Source: CAWAND01 sp963797485
GTDB lineage: Bacteria; Chloroflexota; Anaerolineae; Anaerolineales; E44-bin32
Direction: 5' to 3'
Assembly (NCBI GenBank): GCA_963797485.1
Contig: CAWCPF010000003.1
Coordinates: 124,001 to 188,000, forward strand
DNA: 64,000 bases
The notes beneath the pieces were generated by a model, which saw nothing but the letters and a program-made list of their open reading frames with translations, was not told where the DNA came from and did no database searches. Positions 44,785 to 54,333 of the stretch are shown here, one piece after another; positions within the stretch are counted from its first letter, which is position 1; each line of letters starts with the position of its first letter. The position numbers and the translations under genes are program-made.

Positions 44785-46963
44785 TCAGGGTTCATCGGGT
44801 TGGGCCTCAAGATTGGCCAGCGAGGCGAGCAGGTGCTTGATATCGCCGGACTTGAAGGCTACCACGACCTCCTCATCGTCGCGATCCAATCTAGAACTCG
44901 ATGACCACGCCCTCGCCAAAGCTCGGATGGACGACGCGCATGCCGGCACGGTAGCGCGCCTCGATGGCCGGTGACCGCGCTTGCCATTGGGTCTGACGGG
45001 AGAAGCTGGCCTGCTCAGCTGGCTGCCCGCCCTGCCAGTCGCCGGCGAGCAGGTCCCCGGGAAGATCCAGAAGATAGCGCGACGGCTCGCTCATGGATGA
45101 AACCCCGTATTGCCGCCGACGAAAAGAGCGCACTAGATAGAGCTGATCCTTGGCGCGGGTGATCCCCACGTAAAACAGGCGCCGCTCCTCGGCCATGGCC
45201 TCGGCATCATCAAACGAGCGCTGATGAGGGATGGTCCCGTCATCCATGCCGATGATGAACACGACATTGAACTCGAGCCCTTTGGCGGCATGCAGCGTGA
45301 GCAGGATCGGAGCGTTGACGTCATCCGTGAGGGTGTCCTGATCGGAAACCAGGGCAATCTGCTCGAGGAAATCCGCCAGACCCAGGTCCGTGAATTCATC
45401 GGCCACACGGATCAGCTCTTGAACGTTGTCCCAGCGTTCGGCGCCCTCGTCGGTGCCATCGTCGATGTAATCACGAAAGCCGATGTCGGCAATGACGCGA
45501 TCGACAAGACTGGACAACGGCACCTGATCGCGCTGCTCGATCCAGCCGGCCAGGCGGGCGCCAAAATCGGCGAGCAGGCTCTGGCTGCGCTTGTCGAGGG
45601 GACTGTCGGGCCGAGGCTGGGGCTGACCGGCCAGGGACAAGACCAATTCGCCAGGCGACAGCTCGATCTTGGAGGCAGCCTGCATCAACGCTTCGACCGT
45701 TTTGGTGCCAATACCGCGCGGCGGGGTATTCAAAACTCGCTGCAAGCTGATGCGGTCCACAGGATTGTGTATCAATCGCAGGTAGGCGAGCAGGTCCTTG
45801 ACCTCACGCCGGCCGTAGAACCGCTGCGCGCCGACCAGTCGATACGGGAGGCCGGCTCGAAGGAAGGCCTCCTCGACGGCTCGTGACTGAGCGTTGGTGC
45901 GGTACATGACGGCGCAGCCGCCCGGCTCGGCCTGGCCGGCGAGGGTCAACTCGGCAATGGTGTCCACGACAAATCGGCCCTCGTCGGTCTCGTCGTAGGC
46001 CTCGTGAACGATGATGGCCGGGCCCGGGCCGCGGTCGGTGAACAGCTTCTTGACATGGCGGTTTGGCACACGATCGATCACGGCCATGGCCGCATCAAGG
46101 ATGGTCTGGGTTGAACGATAGTTTTGCTCGAGCAGGACGACGCGGGCGTTGGGGTAGTCGTCTTGGAAGCGCTGGACGTTGCGATAGTCGGCGCCCCGCC
46201 AGCGGTAGATCGACTGATCGGCGTCGCCCACCACGAAGACGTCCGGCTGGGGCAGGGTCAGCAAGCGCAGCAGGGCATACTGGGCCGTGTTGGTGTCCTG
46301 GAACTCGTCGACCAGGATGTGGCTGAACCGGTGATGATAATCGGCGCGCACGCCCGCCTGCTCCCGCAGGAGCTGGGCCGCGTACATGAGCAGGTCATCG
46401 AAATCGACACCGTTGTTGGCGACCAAACGCGCCTGATAGAGCTCATACGCGCGCCGCACGATCTCGGCGAAATAGGTCCCGGTGGCGAAGTCTTCCCAGG
46501 CAATCAGTTCGTTCTTGGCCGACGAAATCGTCCCCAGCACCCTGCCGGGCTGAACCTGTTTGGGGTCCAGGTCGAGGTCCTTGATGCACTCCCGCACCAG
46601 GCTGAGCTGGTCCGAGTTGTCAAAGATGACAAAGCCCCGATCGACCGGCAGATGCTCGGCATGCCGGCGCAGAAGGCGGGCCGCGAAGGCATGGAAGGTG
46701 CCGAGGTCCACGCGGCCGGTCATGGGGGCCGCTGAAGCATTAAGCAGGTCGGTGACCCGAGACCGCATTTCGCGAGCGGCCTTGTTGGTGAAGGTCACGG
46801 CCAGGATGGAGTTCGGGGACGCCTGCCGCTCGGACACCAGGTAGGCAATCCGGTGGGTCAGCACGCGGGTCTTGCCTGAACCGGGGCCGGCCAGGACCAA
46901 CGTGGGACCTTCAGGCGCAGTTACGGCCGCCTGCTGCTGGGGGTTGAGTTCATCCAATGCCAT
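44785..46963 (-). CDS. pcrA: ATP-dependent DNA helicase PcrA/UvrD (frameshift near C-terminus)
   Basis: Superfamily 1A helicase for repair and replication-fork processing. The Q motif region LNPQQQAAVTAPEGPTLVLAGPGSGKTRVLTHRIAYL (Walker A), motif II VDEFQDTN, motif III VGDADQSIYRWRGAD and motif VI VGITRAKDQLYLV are intact. The open frame stops after GVVIEF, but an extra base at 44895 hides the true tail ESRLDRDDEEVVVAFKSGDIKHLLASLANLE, which matches the conserved C-terminal domain that contacts RNA polymerase in PcrA. I use ATG 46963 (MALDELN) over 47020. Confidence 0.92.
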
Positions 46964-47060
46964 GGTTGTTCGCGGCGTCCCGTGTGTGATGGAGCCTTTC
47001 AGGTCGTGGTTGGAATGCATTCTAAAGGCACGCCGTCGGGCACGGCAGGCTGGCCCGACG

Positions 47061-48281
47061 TCAGGTTCGGTGAGGCTCGATATCCAGAATGCCAGAGCCG
47101 CTGAGCAGTCCGGTAAGGGGTTCGGCCTGCAAGGCCATCACCCGCGAGTCAGCGAAGTAGGGGAATTCGAAATGCACCTCATCGCCGGCGGCTTTGCCTG
47201 GAATGGGCATCAGCCGTGCCGTGAGGGGCTTATTGTGGCGCAGCGACACGGCGCCGACATCGATCAGCACCGCGGTCAGGGCATCAACCGACACATCGCC
47301 GGGGAGCGGGAGCGTATCCAGACCCGTGCCGCACAAGGTTGAGAACAACAACAAGTCTGTGACCGAGAGCTGGCCGGCAGATGATCGGCTGGCCAGGATT
47401 GAGTTCCTCGAGGACCGGAAGCATGAGCCCGCAGAAACCGGTGCGGGTGAACTTGGCTCGGTCGAGGCAGTCCGCCAGATAGGCCACGCTGGCGGCCGAG
47501 CCGGACATGCCGAGCGCCGGCAATCCGAGGGACTCCAAGGCCGTGCCAATTGAGCGCAGGTGGTCGGGGAACGGCGCTAGGGAGAAATCGATGCCGAGAT
47601 ATCGCATTTCGTGCTGCAGGGCAATTGGCGTCAGCAGGCGGTCAATCGCGGCTGCGTGGGCCTCAATCATGCTCACAAGCCGGCGCCGGCCGCGCCCGAG
47701 GGACGGGACGTCCCGAAAAGCGTCGATGGCCAGGTCGGCGCCCTCAGTGGCGATGGCGAATGCAGGAGGGCCGGGGCGGTGGTAGGCGGCCGGGAAAAAG
47801 GGCGATCCGGCGCCGACGTTGGCCAGCCCGGCGAAACGCAAGTTGGTGAAGCCGTCCTCGCTCACGGTCGACAGGCGGCTGATCACGTCGGCGCAGGCGT
47901 GGGCGGCCGCCACCGACAGGCCGGTCTCTTGATCGGCGAAGATGGCCGAGGCAAACACAATCTCGGTGGCGGCCAGCATGTCATAAATGGCGACGAAGCC
48001 CTTGGGTTCGTCAGGCAGGGCGGGGCCAATAGCGGCGTAGTCAATGCCGTGGACGAACGCCTCGGCCTCCAAGCGGAGCGCAAAATCAGCGCGTTGGGCC
48101 GGAGGACCGGGCTGGCCATTTCAGACGGAGGCGGCGTGGCCAGCCGCAAGGTCTGCACTTCGTAGTCGGCGTCCTGTAACGCCTGGCGAGCCTCTCCCAG
48201 AGCCTTGGCCAGGCCGTCGAGCCGCTCCGGCTCCACCGGCCAGCCTGGGTCAACGAACCCGGTAATCGAACGCAGGATCAT
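47061..48281 (-). CDS. DUF711 family protein (UPF0210), two frameshifts
   Basis: About 406 residues after correcting a missing C near 48100 and an extra A near 47404. Reconstructed text: MILRSITGFVDPGWPVEPERLDGLAKALGEARQALQDADYEVQTLRLATPPP, AQRADFALRLEAEAFVHGIDYAAIGPA, LSVTDLLLFSTLCGTGLDTLPLPGDVS and KPLTARLMPIPGKAAGDEVHFEFPYFADSRVM, which matches DUF711. The family is structurally related to PFL-like fold proteins, but its function is unknown. ATG 48281 overlaps the preceding stop by four bases (ATGA). Confidence 0.82.
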
Positions 48282-49052
48282 GGAAGACCTCGCTGGCGCC
48301 TGATCTCGAACAGGATGACAGCCGCGGCAACCGCCGCATTGAGCGACTCGACCGGGCCGTTCATCGGGATATGCGCGACATCGTGGGATTGTCGCGCCAA
48401 TTCCGGCGAGACGCCGTGGGCCTCTCCCCCGATCACCAGCGCCACCGGTTCCCGCCAATCGACATGGTCGTAGGCGACGCCGCTTGAGGCCGCCGTCAGC
48501 CACACGCGCGCGGTTCCAACCAGTTCGGTGAGCGGCTCGTCCGACAGGTTGTGAATGGGAAGATGGAGGTGGGCGCCCATGCCAGCGCGGACGACCTTGG
48601 GGTTGTACGCGTCGACGCTGCCCGGAGTCAAGGATCAACAGCTCGACCCCCGCTGCCAGCGCAGCGCGCATCATGGTCCCAAGGTTACCCGGATCGGCAA
48701 CCCGGTCGGCAACCAGGGTCAATGACGCGGATGGGGGCCGAGGCAGACTGGCCTGCGGCAGCACCAGGAGCAATCCCTGAGGCGTCTGGGTGTCGGAGCA
48801 GGCTGCCATGACTTCGTCCGTCACCGCCTGGACCTCGGCGCCCTGGCGGGCAAGCCGATTGACTAGCCCTCGGCCGCGCTCATCCAGATGGTCGGTGTGC
48901 AGGACCAACTTGATTGGCATCCCGGCCGCGACGGCTTCTTCCGCCCAGCGCGCCCCCTCGACCACAAAGGCCGCCTCCTCATCCCTGGCCTTGCGGCGAC
49001 TTTGAAGAGCACGCACCCTTTTGACGTGCGGATTGGACAACGAGGTGATCAT
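48278..49052 (-). CDS. TrmH-family RNA methyltransferase (SPOUT), one frameshift
   Basis: About 257 residues from ATG 49052. The N-terminal substrate domain MITSLSNPHVKRVRALQSRRKARDEEAAFVVEGARW and the SPOUT knot motifs NLGTMMRAALAAGVELLIL, VALVIGGEAHGVSPELA and IPMNGPVESLNAAVAAAVILFE are visible. One extra base at 48630 breaks the frame between motif 1 and TPGSVDAYNPKVVRAGMG. It probably 2'-O-methylates 23S rRNA. Both ends overlap neighbours through ATGA. Confidence 0.88.
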
Positions 49053-49627
49053 GTCGGCAGTGGCCCCCACAGCGGGCGGGCTTTCAGGGCGGCAGTGAAG
49101 TGTCGCAGGCTTTCGGCATCAAAGACGACTAGGCGCACATCGGTCAAGCTCGAGGCGGGGTGTTCCCGAATGTACTCGTGGATGGCATCCAGAATGATGC
49201 CCGCGGCGCGGTCCGTCGGAAAACCGAATATCCCGGTGGAGATGGCCGGCAAGGCCAGGCTGTTGAGTTCGAGTTGGCTGGCCAGGGCCAGTGAAGCGGC
49301 CACCGCCGTCGACAGCTTGGCGTCCTCGTCCCCCTCTCCCCAGCGCGGGCCGACGGCGTGGATCACATAGCGGGCCAGAAGCGCTCCGCCGGATGTGAGG
49401 GCTGGTCGATCGTGTGAAGCCGGCCCGTGTTGGGCGACCCAGGCATGGCTCTCGGCCTGGATGGCCGGCCCCCCGCGGCGCACGATGGCCGCCGCCAGCC
49501 CCCCGCCATGCGCCAGGTGCTCGTTGGCGGCGTTCACGATGGCGTCGACTGCTTCAAGAGTCAAGTCGCCCTGCTTGAGCCAGAGCTGTACACCGTGATC
49601 GAGTGAGATGCAGGAGGCGGTGTCCAT
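49049..49627 (-). CDS. Macrodomain protein (O-acetyl-ADP-ribose deacetylase-like)
   Basis: A 192-residue macrodomain: LKQGDLTLEAVDAIVNAANEHLAHGGGLAAAIVRRGG contains the ADP-ribose-binding loop 1, and TGIFGFPTDRAAGI is the second binding loop. Such proteins remove ADP-ribose or deacetylate O-acetyl-ADP-ribose. Its stop overlaps the SPOUT methyltransferase start by four bases. The macro-SPOUT-DUF711 order with double ATGA coupling suggests that the three products act together or need matched amounts. Confidence 0.9.
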   Translation of the reverse strand: MDTASCISLDHGVQLWLKQGDLTLEAVDAIVNAANEHLAHGGGLAAAIVRRGGPAIQAESHAWVAQHGPASHDRPALTSGGALLARYVIHAVGPRWGEGDEDAKLSTAVAASLALASQLELNSLALPAISTGIFGFPTDRAAGIILDAIHEYIREHPASSLTDVRLVVFDAESLRHFTAALKARPLWGPLPT

Positions 49628-49840
49628 GCGGCTCGGAGGCTCCTAAATGGCCGGGGTGGTCGGTCCAGATTTTATCATCCGAGCCACGGGGAACGCAGAG
49701 AGCCGAGAGGGGGTCGGGGGGTGAGGCCGAGGGCCGCGACTGACAGGCAGCGCGGTGACGGCCGTCATCGGCCCAAGTGTTCAAGGGAAGAGGAGAGCCG
49801 AACGCGTGCGCGGTCAAACGTGGCCAGGGGATTGAGATGA
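49628..49840. other. Non-coding stretch holding part of a dispersed repeat
   Basis: About 210 bases without an open frame that I trust. It contains the 26-base repeat described separately and, on the minus strand, the start of the terminator that ends the rplT operon. A minus-strand ATT-rich segment TTTATCATCC near 49670 is the only other feature. Confidence 0.4.
49705..49730. repeat. Dispersed 26-base repeat, copy 1
   Basis: The 26 bases starting GAGAGGGGGTCGG and ending GTGAGGCCGA are identical at 62782-62807. Both copies are in non-coding DNA, 13 kb apart. They probably belong to a larger, GC-rich interspersed repeat. Confidence 0.7.
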
Positions 49841-49874
49841 AAAGAGGGCCGGCGCGACAGGGGCGGCCCTCTTT
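49841..49874 (-). terminator. Intrinsic terminator after rplT
   Basis: Perfect 11-bp arms AAAGAGGGCCG and CGGCCCTCTTT flank a 12-base loop. On the minus strand the stem ends in CTTTTC. It is placed directly downstream of the rplT stop at 49892. Confidence 0.85.
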
Positions 49875-49891
49875 GGTGCAGCGACTTGGAT

Positions 49892-50239
49892 TCAGGCGCT
49901 TACCGAATCGACCACGGCCTTGAATGCAGATGGATCGCGAACCGCCAGATCGGCCAGCATCTTGCGATTGAGCTGAACGTCATGCTGGCGCATGGCGTGG
50001 ATTAACCGGCTGTAGCTCAAGCCGTGCAAGCGGGCGGCTGCATTGATGCGGGCGATCCAGAGCCGGCGAAGGGCTCGCCGGCGGGTCCGGCGATCGCGGT
50101 AGGCGTACCACAGGCTCTTGAGCATGGCCTCGTTGGCGCGGCGAAAGAGGCGGTGCCGTGAGCCGTAATAGCCTTTGTTGCCACTCAGGAGCTTCTTATG
50201 ACGACGGCGGGTGACGATCCCACCCTTGGTTCTGGGCAC
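49892..50239 (-). CDS. rplT: 50S ribosomal protein L20
   Basis: A 115-residue ribosomal protein with the family N-terminus MPRTKGGIVTRRRHKKLLSGNKGYYGSRHRLFRRANEAMLKSLWYAYRDRRTRRRALRRLWIARINAAARLHGLSYS. It binds 23S rRNA during large-subunit assembly, and in some bacteria represses its own operon. It is the third gene of infC-rpmI-rplT. Confidence 0.95.
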   Translation of the reverse strand: MPRTKGGIVTRRRHKKLLSGNKGYYGSRHRLFRRANEAMLKSLWYAYRDRRTRRRALRRLWIARINAAARLHGLSYSRLIHAMRQHDVQLNRKMLADLAVRDPSAFKAVVDSVSA

Positions 50240-50326
50240 GTTCTACACTCCTGTGGCCCGAAGCGCGCCGGCGCCCGATGTCAGCGCCCGTTGTATGCAC
50301 GCAGCAGCCACGCTACCTGCGCACGG

Positions 50327-50599
50327 TCAGGATCTTTGCCCGGTGCGCGCGTTGGGGTTGGCGCGGTACTTGCTCAGGTAAGGGGCCAGGCGGCGAACCC
50401 GCTTGCGGATTTTCGCCCCTTTGACGGCCAGCATCTTGGTGAACAGGCGCTTGCTGCGCTTCGGGGTGCGCCGGCGCAGGTGGCTCTTGCTACCCTTGGT
50501 GCGCACGATCTTGCCCGAGCCCGTCATGCGGAAACGCTTGGCCGTGGCCTTATGGGTCTTGAGCTTGTATTTGCCCTTCTTGGTTTGCTTTCGGGGCAT
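50327..50599 (-). CDS. rpmI: 50S ribosomal protein L35
   Basis: A 90-residue protein with the L35 core MPRKQTKKGKYKLKTHKATAKRFRMTGSGKIVRTKGSKSHLRRRTPKRSKRLF. It is about 20 residues longer than usual because of a basic tail (RRLAPYLSKYRANPNARTGQRS). It is 85 bases after infC on the same strand. Confidence 0.92.
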   Translation of the reverse strand: MPRKQTKKGKYKLKTHKATAKRFRMTGSGKIVRTKGSKSHLRRRTPKRSKRLFTKMLAVKGAKIRKRVRRLAPYLSKYRANPNARTGQRS

Positions 50600-50683
50600 C
50601 GACGGTATCCTTTCAGACAGCGCCGCGGAACGTCATCGGTCCGCGGCGGAAAGCGTTGCATTGTACCAGACAGTTCGTCAGGA

Positions 50684-51199
50684 TCAGGCGAGTTCTGGAG
50701 CCAGCACCATGAGCATCGTGCGCCCCTCCATGCTGGGGGCCTGCTCGATGGTGCTGACGTCGGCCAACTCCTCAGCGATGCTCTTCAGGTCATCCAGCGC
50801 GATCTCGGGGTAGGTTATCTCGCGCCCCCGGAAACGAATTCGCACTCGTACCTTCTTGCCCTCCTGAAGCCACCTGCGTGCGTTCTTTATCTTGAACGAC
50901 TTGTGGTGGTCGGAGGTCTTGGGCCGAAAGCGGATTTCCTTGATCTCGACCTTGGTTTGGGCTTTGCGGGCCTCTCGATCCTTCTTTGCCTTCTCGTAGA
51001 GGAACTTCCCGTAGTCGAGTATTCGGCAAACCGGCGGATCACTGTTGGGGGCAACCTCGACCAGGTCGAGACCCGCCTGCTGGGCGAGCGTCAACGCCTC
51101 GTCGATGGCCACAACCCCTCGGTTCTCCCCGTCCGCGTCGATAAGGCGAACTTCTCGCACACGGATGCCGTCATTGATTCTGAATTCTGATGTACTGAT
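50684..51199 (-). CDS. infC: Translation initiation factor IF-3, with AUC start codon
   Basis: A 171-residue factor that controls start-codon selection and ribosome splitting. The N-domain is STSEFRINDGIRVREVRLIDADGENRGVVAIDEALTLAQQAGLDLVEV, the linker is YEKAKKDREARKAQ, and the C-domain is EIRFRPKTSDHHKSFKIKNARRWL. I place the start at ATC 51199: GAGGAGG lies nine bases upstream, there is no in-frame ATG, GTG or TTG before the RIND text, and the first standard codon (GTG 51160) would remove the conserved N-terminus and lacks a ribosome binding site. Rare AUU/AUC starts are known for infC and allow autoregulation. Confidence 0.93.
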   Translation of the reverse strand: MSTSEFRINDGIRVREVRLIDADGENRGVVAIDEALTLAQQAGLDLVEVAPNSDPPVCRILDYGKFLYEKAKKDREARKAQTKVEIKEIRFRPKTSDHHKSFKIKNARRWLQEGKKVRVRIRFRGREITYPEIALDDLKSIAEELADVSTIEQAPSMEGRTMLMVLAPELA

Positions 51200-51264
51200 C
51201 TTGTCGTTCCTCCTCAGAGTAAGCGCAGGCCGCCCGAATGCGCGAGCGGCCGGCCGGTGGAGCG

Positions 51265-51294
51265 ATCATACCATGAGTGTCATTTGAGCGTCAA
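51265..51294 (-). promoter_or_regulatory. Promoter of the infC-rpmI-rplT operon
   Basis: TTGACG (51294-51289), 18-base spacer, TATGAT (51270-51265). It leaves a leader of about 60 bases that contains GAGGAGG. The leader is short for an L20-type pseudoknot autoregulatory site, and none was recognised. Confidence 0.7.
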
Positions 51295-51403
51295 TTACGG
51301 GGCCAGCCGGCCGGGTGCCCGAAAAACGGAGCCCGGCTGGCCAGACCTGTCATCCGGGGTCAAGCCGACCACCCTCGGCGGCCCCGATTCGGTTTGGTTT
51401 GGG

Positions 51404-52123
51404 TCAGCGACGCCGGCCAAGCACGCGCACGACGAGCAAGAACAAATTGATGAAGTCGAGATACAGGCTCAGCGCGCCCATCAGGCCCAGTCTCTCCAGC
51501 GCGGCGGACTGGCCGGTTTGAAGGGCCACCTCTGCCTGGCGCCGGATCCGCTGGGTGTCATAAGCGGTCAAGCCCAAGAACAGGGCGATCCCGACATAGG
51601 TCAGCGCCCAGTAGAGCAGGGTGTTGCCAAAGAACAGGTTGACGACCGAGCCCAGAATCAGGCCCAGCAATCCCATCAAGAACAGGCTCCTGAAGCGGGC
51701 GAGATCAAGACCGGTCGAGTAGGCCAGCAAGCTCATGATGGCAAACAACCCCGCGGTGACGGCAAAGGTGGCCGCGATGCTGGTGGCCGTGTAGAGCAGG
51801 AAGATGAGTGACATGGTCACGCCATTCAATGCGGCGTAGACGAAGAACATCGCCAGGGCCACCGTGGTCGACAATCGATTGATGCCGGCCGTCAGGGCGA
51901 TAACCAACAGGAACTCGGCAATCAAGGCACCGTAGAACAAGATCGGCAGTCGAGCGAAGATGGTCATGAAGAATGACCCTGACACCACCCACGCAATTCC
52001 GGCCGTGACGAAGAGCCCCGACGCCATCCACAGGTACACCTGGCGCATGGCGCCCGATAGGGCTTCCTGCAACTGGACAGAGCTTATGGGAGCCGGCAGG
52101 CTTGACCCGAACGATGAGTTCAT
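51404..52123 (-). CDS. Bax inhibitor-1 family membrane protein
   Basis: A 239-residue protein with seven hydrophobic segments, e.g. VYLWMASGLFVTAGIAWVVSG, PILFYGALIAEFLLVIALTAG and the BI-1 signature region near the C-terminus AYDTQRIRRQAE...ALSLYLDFINLFLLVVRVLG. Bacterial members are YetJ/YccA-like and may pass calcium or bind FtsH. The ATG overlaps the stop of the upstream Asp-box lipoprotein by four bases. Confidence 0.87.
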   Translation of the reverse strand: MNSSFGSSLPAPISSVQLQEALSGAMRQVYLWMASGLFVTAGIAWVVSGSFFMTIFARLPILFYGALIAEFLLVIALTAGINRLSTTVALAMFFVYAALNGVTMSLIFLLYTATSIAATFAVTAGLFAIMSLLAYSTGLDLARFRSLFLMGLLGLILGSVVNLFFGNTLLYWALTYVGIALFLGLTAYDTQRIRRQAEVALQTGQSAALERLGLMGALSLYLDFINLFLLVVRVLGRRR

Positions 52124-54249
52124 GACCCTTTCCCTCCGTGCGCCGGCCGATCCCGGCCGACACCCAGCCGCCTAGCGCATCGGATGGACCGCGGCCCGTG
52201 GCGGCAGGCTTCAGCATAGTCGCAAACCGGTGCCTGAGGCGTTGATCCGGTTGTGTTCATCGAATGCGTGGCTAAGGTGGGCACGTAAAGTGGGACCAGC
52301 TCCGTGGATTGCGGCTGGCCGGTGGCGGGGTTGAGCCACCATATTCTCTCATCGGCGGGAGCGAGCCATACGGCCTGGCCCGGCAGATCAGCGGCAAGGA
52401 GCTGGCACCAGGAAGATCCGCCTGGCATCAGCGCGTCCCATCGGCCGTTGTCGCCCACCGCCACCAGCGAACCGCCGGGAAGAATTTGAAGCGCAGTGTA
52501 ATTGGATGAGCTCGGGTCATTATCGGGCAGGGGAGGCAGGCTGAGCGCTTGCCAGGTTTGACCCCCGTCCTCAGACCCGCGCGCCGGGAACGAGTCCAAC
52601 CCTGAAACGACCAGAACTTGGCCAGCCTGATATCCGGCTGCCTGCCCCGCCACAAACGCATGCAGGTCAATGCTGATCTCGGTCGGTCTCCAGGTCTGGC
52701 CCGAATCCATGGAGATCAGCAAGGTTTGTGGCCGGGGCGCGCCCATGCCGCCAATCGAGCCGGGGGCTGGCCCCCATCGCAAACACGGCCCGCCTGCCGG
52801 ACAATCGAACTTGCCCTTCGACCAGATTCGCCCGCCATCCTGCGTGACTTGGGAGACGAGCGGCGTCGCCGGATTTCCGGCGCCTGCAAACAGGGCCGCC
52901 ACAGTCCCCGGGGCCACCACGGTGAAGCCGCCAAAAGGAAAGTCAACATCGGGTCCGGGCCGGGGTATCAAGCTCCAGCTCTGACCGGAGTCGGTGGAGG
53001 CCAGTCCCAGGAAGAATTCGGGCGGGGCGCCCATTTGGGCCTCTGCCGCGCCGAAGACCGCAAACAGGCTGTTGGGGTGGAGCGAATCAAGCCTCACGTC
53101 CAGGCAGCCAGGTTGGCCTCCGGTGGCGCCGCCCGACATCACCTCAAAGCCGACCCCCGCAACGGCTTGCACGGCGCCGTCGATCGGAACTTCGGTCCAT
53201 GTCTGTCCGGAGTCGTGGGTGACGCGAACGGAGTTGGGGGCGCAGTAAGCCATATACGCAGGATCGTGCGGATCGACAAACATGCGCCGCTCCGACAGAT
53301 CAGCCGACGCAGACACCCACGCCGGGGTGCCGGGCTGGATGGAGGCCCACGTCAGCCCCTGCCCAAGCGAGAGCGCCGCTTGAGCGAGGCCCGAGGGCCC
53401 GGCGCCGGCCGCCAGACTGTGGGGCGTAAACGCCTCGAGCACGACGGCATATGTACCGGAGGCGAGCAGGCCGGCGCCGGGGAGGCTCTGTGGAACCACA
53501 AGCCCGCCGCTCAAGCTGCCATCCAGCGCCTGCATGATTTGGCCCACCGGCATGGATTGGGGCTGTGGTCCTGTGGTCTGCAGGCTCAGGCTGTAGCCGA
53601 AAGGCTGGCCATCGATGGTCTCGAAAACCGGCGCCCAGCCTGACACGGCGACGGTGTCGCCCGGCTGGGCCTGGGCAGGTGTCAAGGCCAGTTCGACGCA
53701 GGGTTGGCCCGCCAGGCAGCGCGACGGGCTTGAGCCGGTCAGATGAAACGCAGCCTCGGCCTGGGCTTCCTGCAGGGCGCAGCCGGCCACCAAAGGACCG
53801 AGACACTGGACACCCACGCGGTAGTCACCGGTCGCGCCCGGGACGGGTCCGTCCGGCCCAAGCCATGGCAAGCTGGGGGCGGTGAACTGGGCGCTGAACT
53901 GGCCGGGCTGGTCGGTCGACCATTCGACCGGGGTGTCGACGGCGGTGAAACCGGTCAGACAGCCATCCCAGCACAAGGTGGTGTGCAGCAGAGTTGGGTC
54001 CCCGGCAGCCGAGGCGGCGTCCGGCCCGCCCGGGAGATAGCCATCGATCCGGATGACTGTTCCCGGCGGCCCGCTGTCGGGCGCGAGCCGGATCCACGTG
54101 CCGGTCGGGGTCGCAGCCGGGGTGGGTGTGGCGGGCGAAGTCGTGGTGGCGGCCAGGGTGGGTGTATCGGAGGCCGTTGTCGCTGGCTGGCAGGCGGCCA
54201 GCGCCAAGCCGAGTGCCAGGCAACCCGTGCGGGTGAGCTTTCGGGTCAT
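52120..54249 (-). CDS. Lipoprotein with Asp-box (BNR/sialidase-type) repeats
   Basis: A 709-residue exported protein: lipobox LALAAC, a Thr-rich linker (TPTLAATTTSPATPTPAATPT), an Ig-like N-terminal part (GPPGTVIRIDGYLPGG) and a C-terminal propeller with at least five Asp-box motifs (VTHDSGQTW, STDSGQSW, TQDGGRIW, SMDSGQTW, SEDGGQTW). Asp-box propellers are often glycan-binding or structural and not always catalytic; no sialidase arginine triad could be confirmed. The final 20 residues look non-native, but the overlap with the next start (ATGA) suggests the end is real. Confidence 0.75.
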   Translation of the reverse strand: MTRKLTRTGCLALGLALAACQPATTASDTPTLAATTTSPATPTPAATPTGTWIRLAPDSGPPGTVIRIDGYLPGGPDAASAAGDPTLLHTTLCWDGCLTGFTAVDTPVEWSTDQPGQFSAQFTAPSLPWLGPDGPVPGATGDYRVGVQCLGPLVAGCALQEAQAEAAFHLTGSSPSRCLAGQPCVELALTPAQAQPGDTVAVSGWAPVFETIDGQPFGYSLSLQTTGPQPQSMPVGQIMQALDGSLSGGLVVPQSLPGAGLLASGTYAVVLEAFTPHSLAAGAGPSGLAQAALSLGQGLTWASIQPGTPAWVSASADLSERRMFVDPHDPAYMAYCAPNSVRVTHDSGQTWTEVPIDGAVQAVAGVGFEVMSGGATGGQPGCLDVRLDSLHPNSLFAVFGAAEAQMGAPPEFFLGLASTDSGQSWSLIPRPGPDVDFPFGGFTVVAPGTVAALFAGAGNPATPLVSQVTQDGGRIWSKGKFDCPAGGPCLRWGPAPGSIGGMGAPRPQTLLISMDSGQTWRPTEISIDLHAFVAGQAAGYQAGQVLVVSGLDSFPARGSEDGGQTWQALSLPPLPDNDPSSSNYTALQILPGGSLVAVGDNGRWDALMPGGSSWCQLLAADLPGQAVWLAPADERIWWLNPATGQPQSTELVPLYVPTLATHSMNTTGSTPQAPVCDYAEACRHGPRSIRCARRLGVGRDRPAHGGKGS

Positions 54250-54333
54250 GGGATGGGCCTCGGGCAGCGTTCGGTCCTTGGGGCGTTGAAGGTGCGCATG
54301 CGGGGATTCTAACCGGCCGCGGGTTGGAGATGA

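Noticed and set aside
50600..51264. L20 autoregulatory pseudoknot in the infC leader
   Set aside because: The leader is only about 60 bases and no complementary pairing to rpmI was seen.
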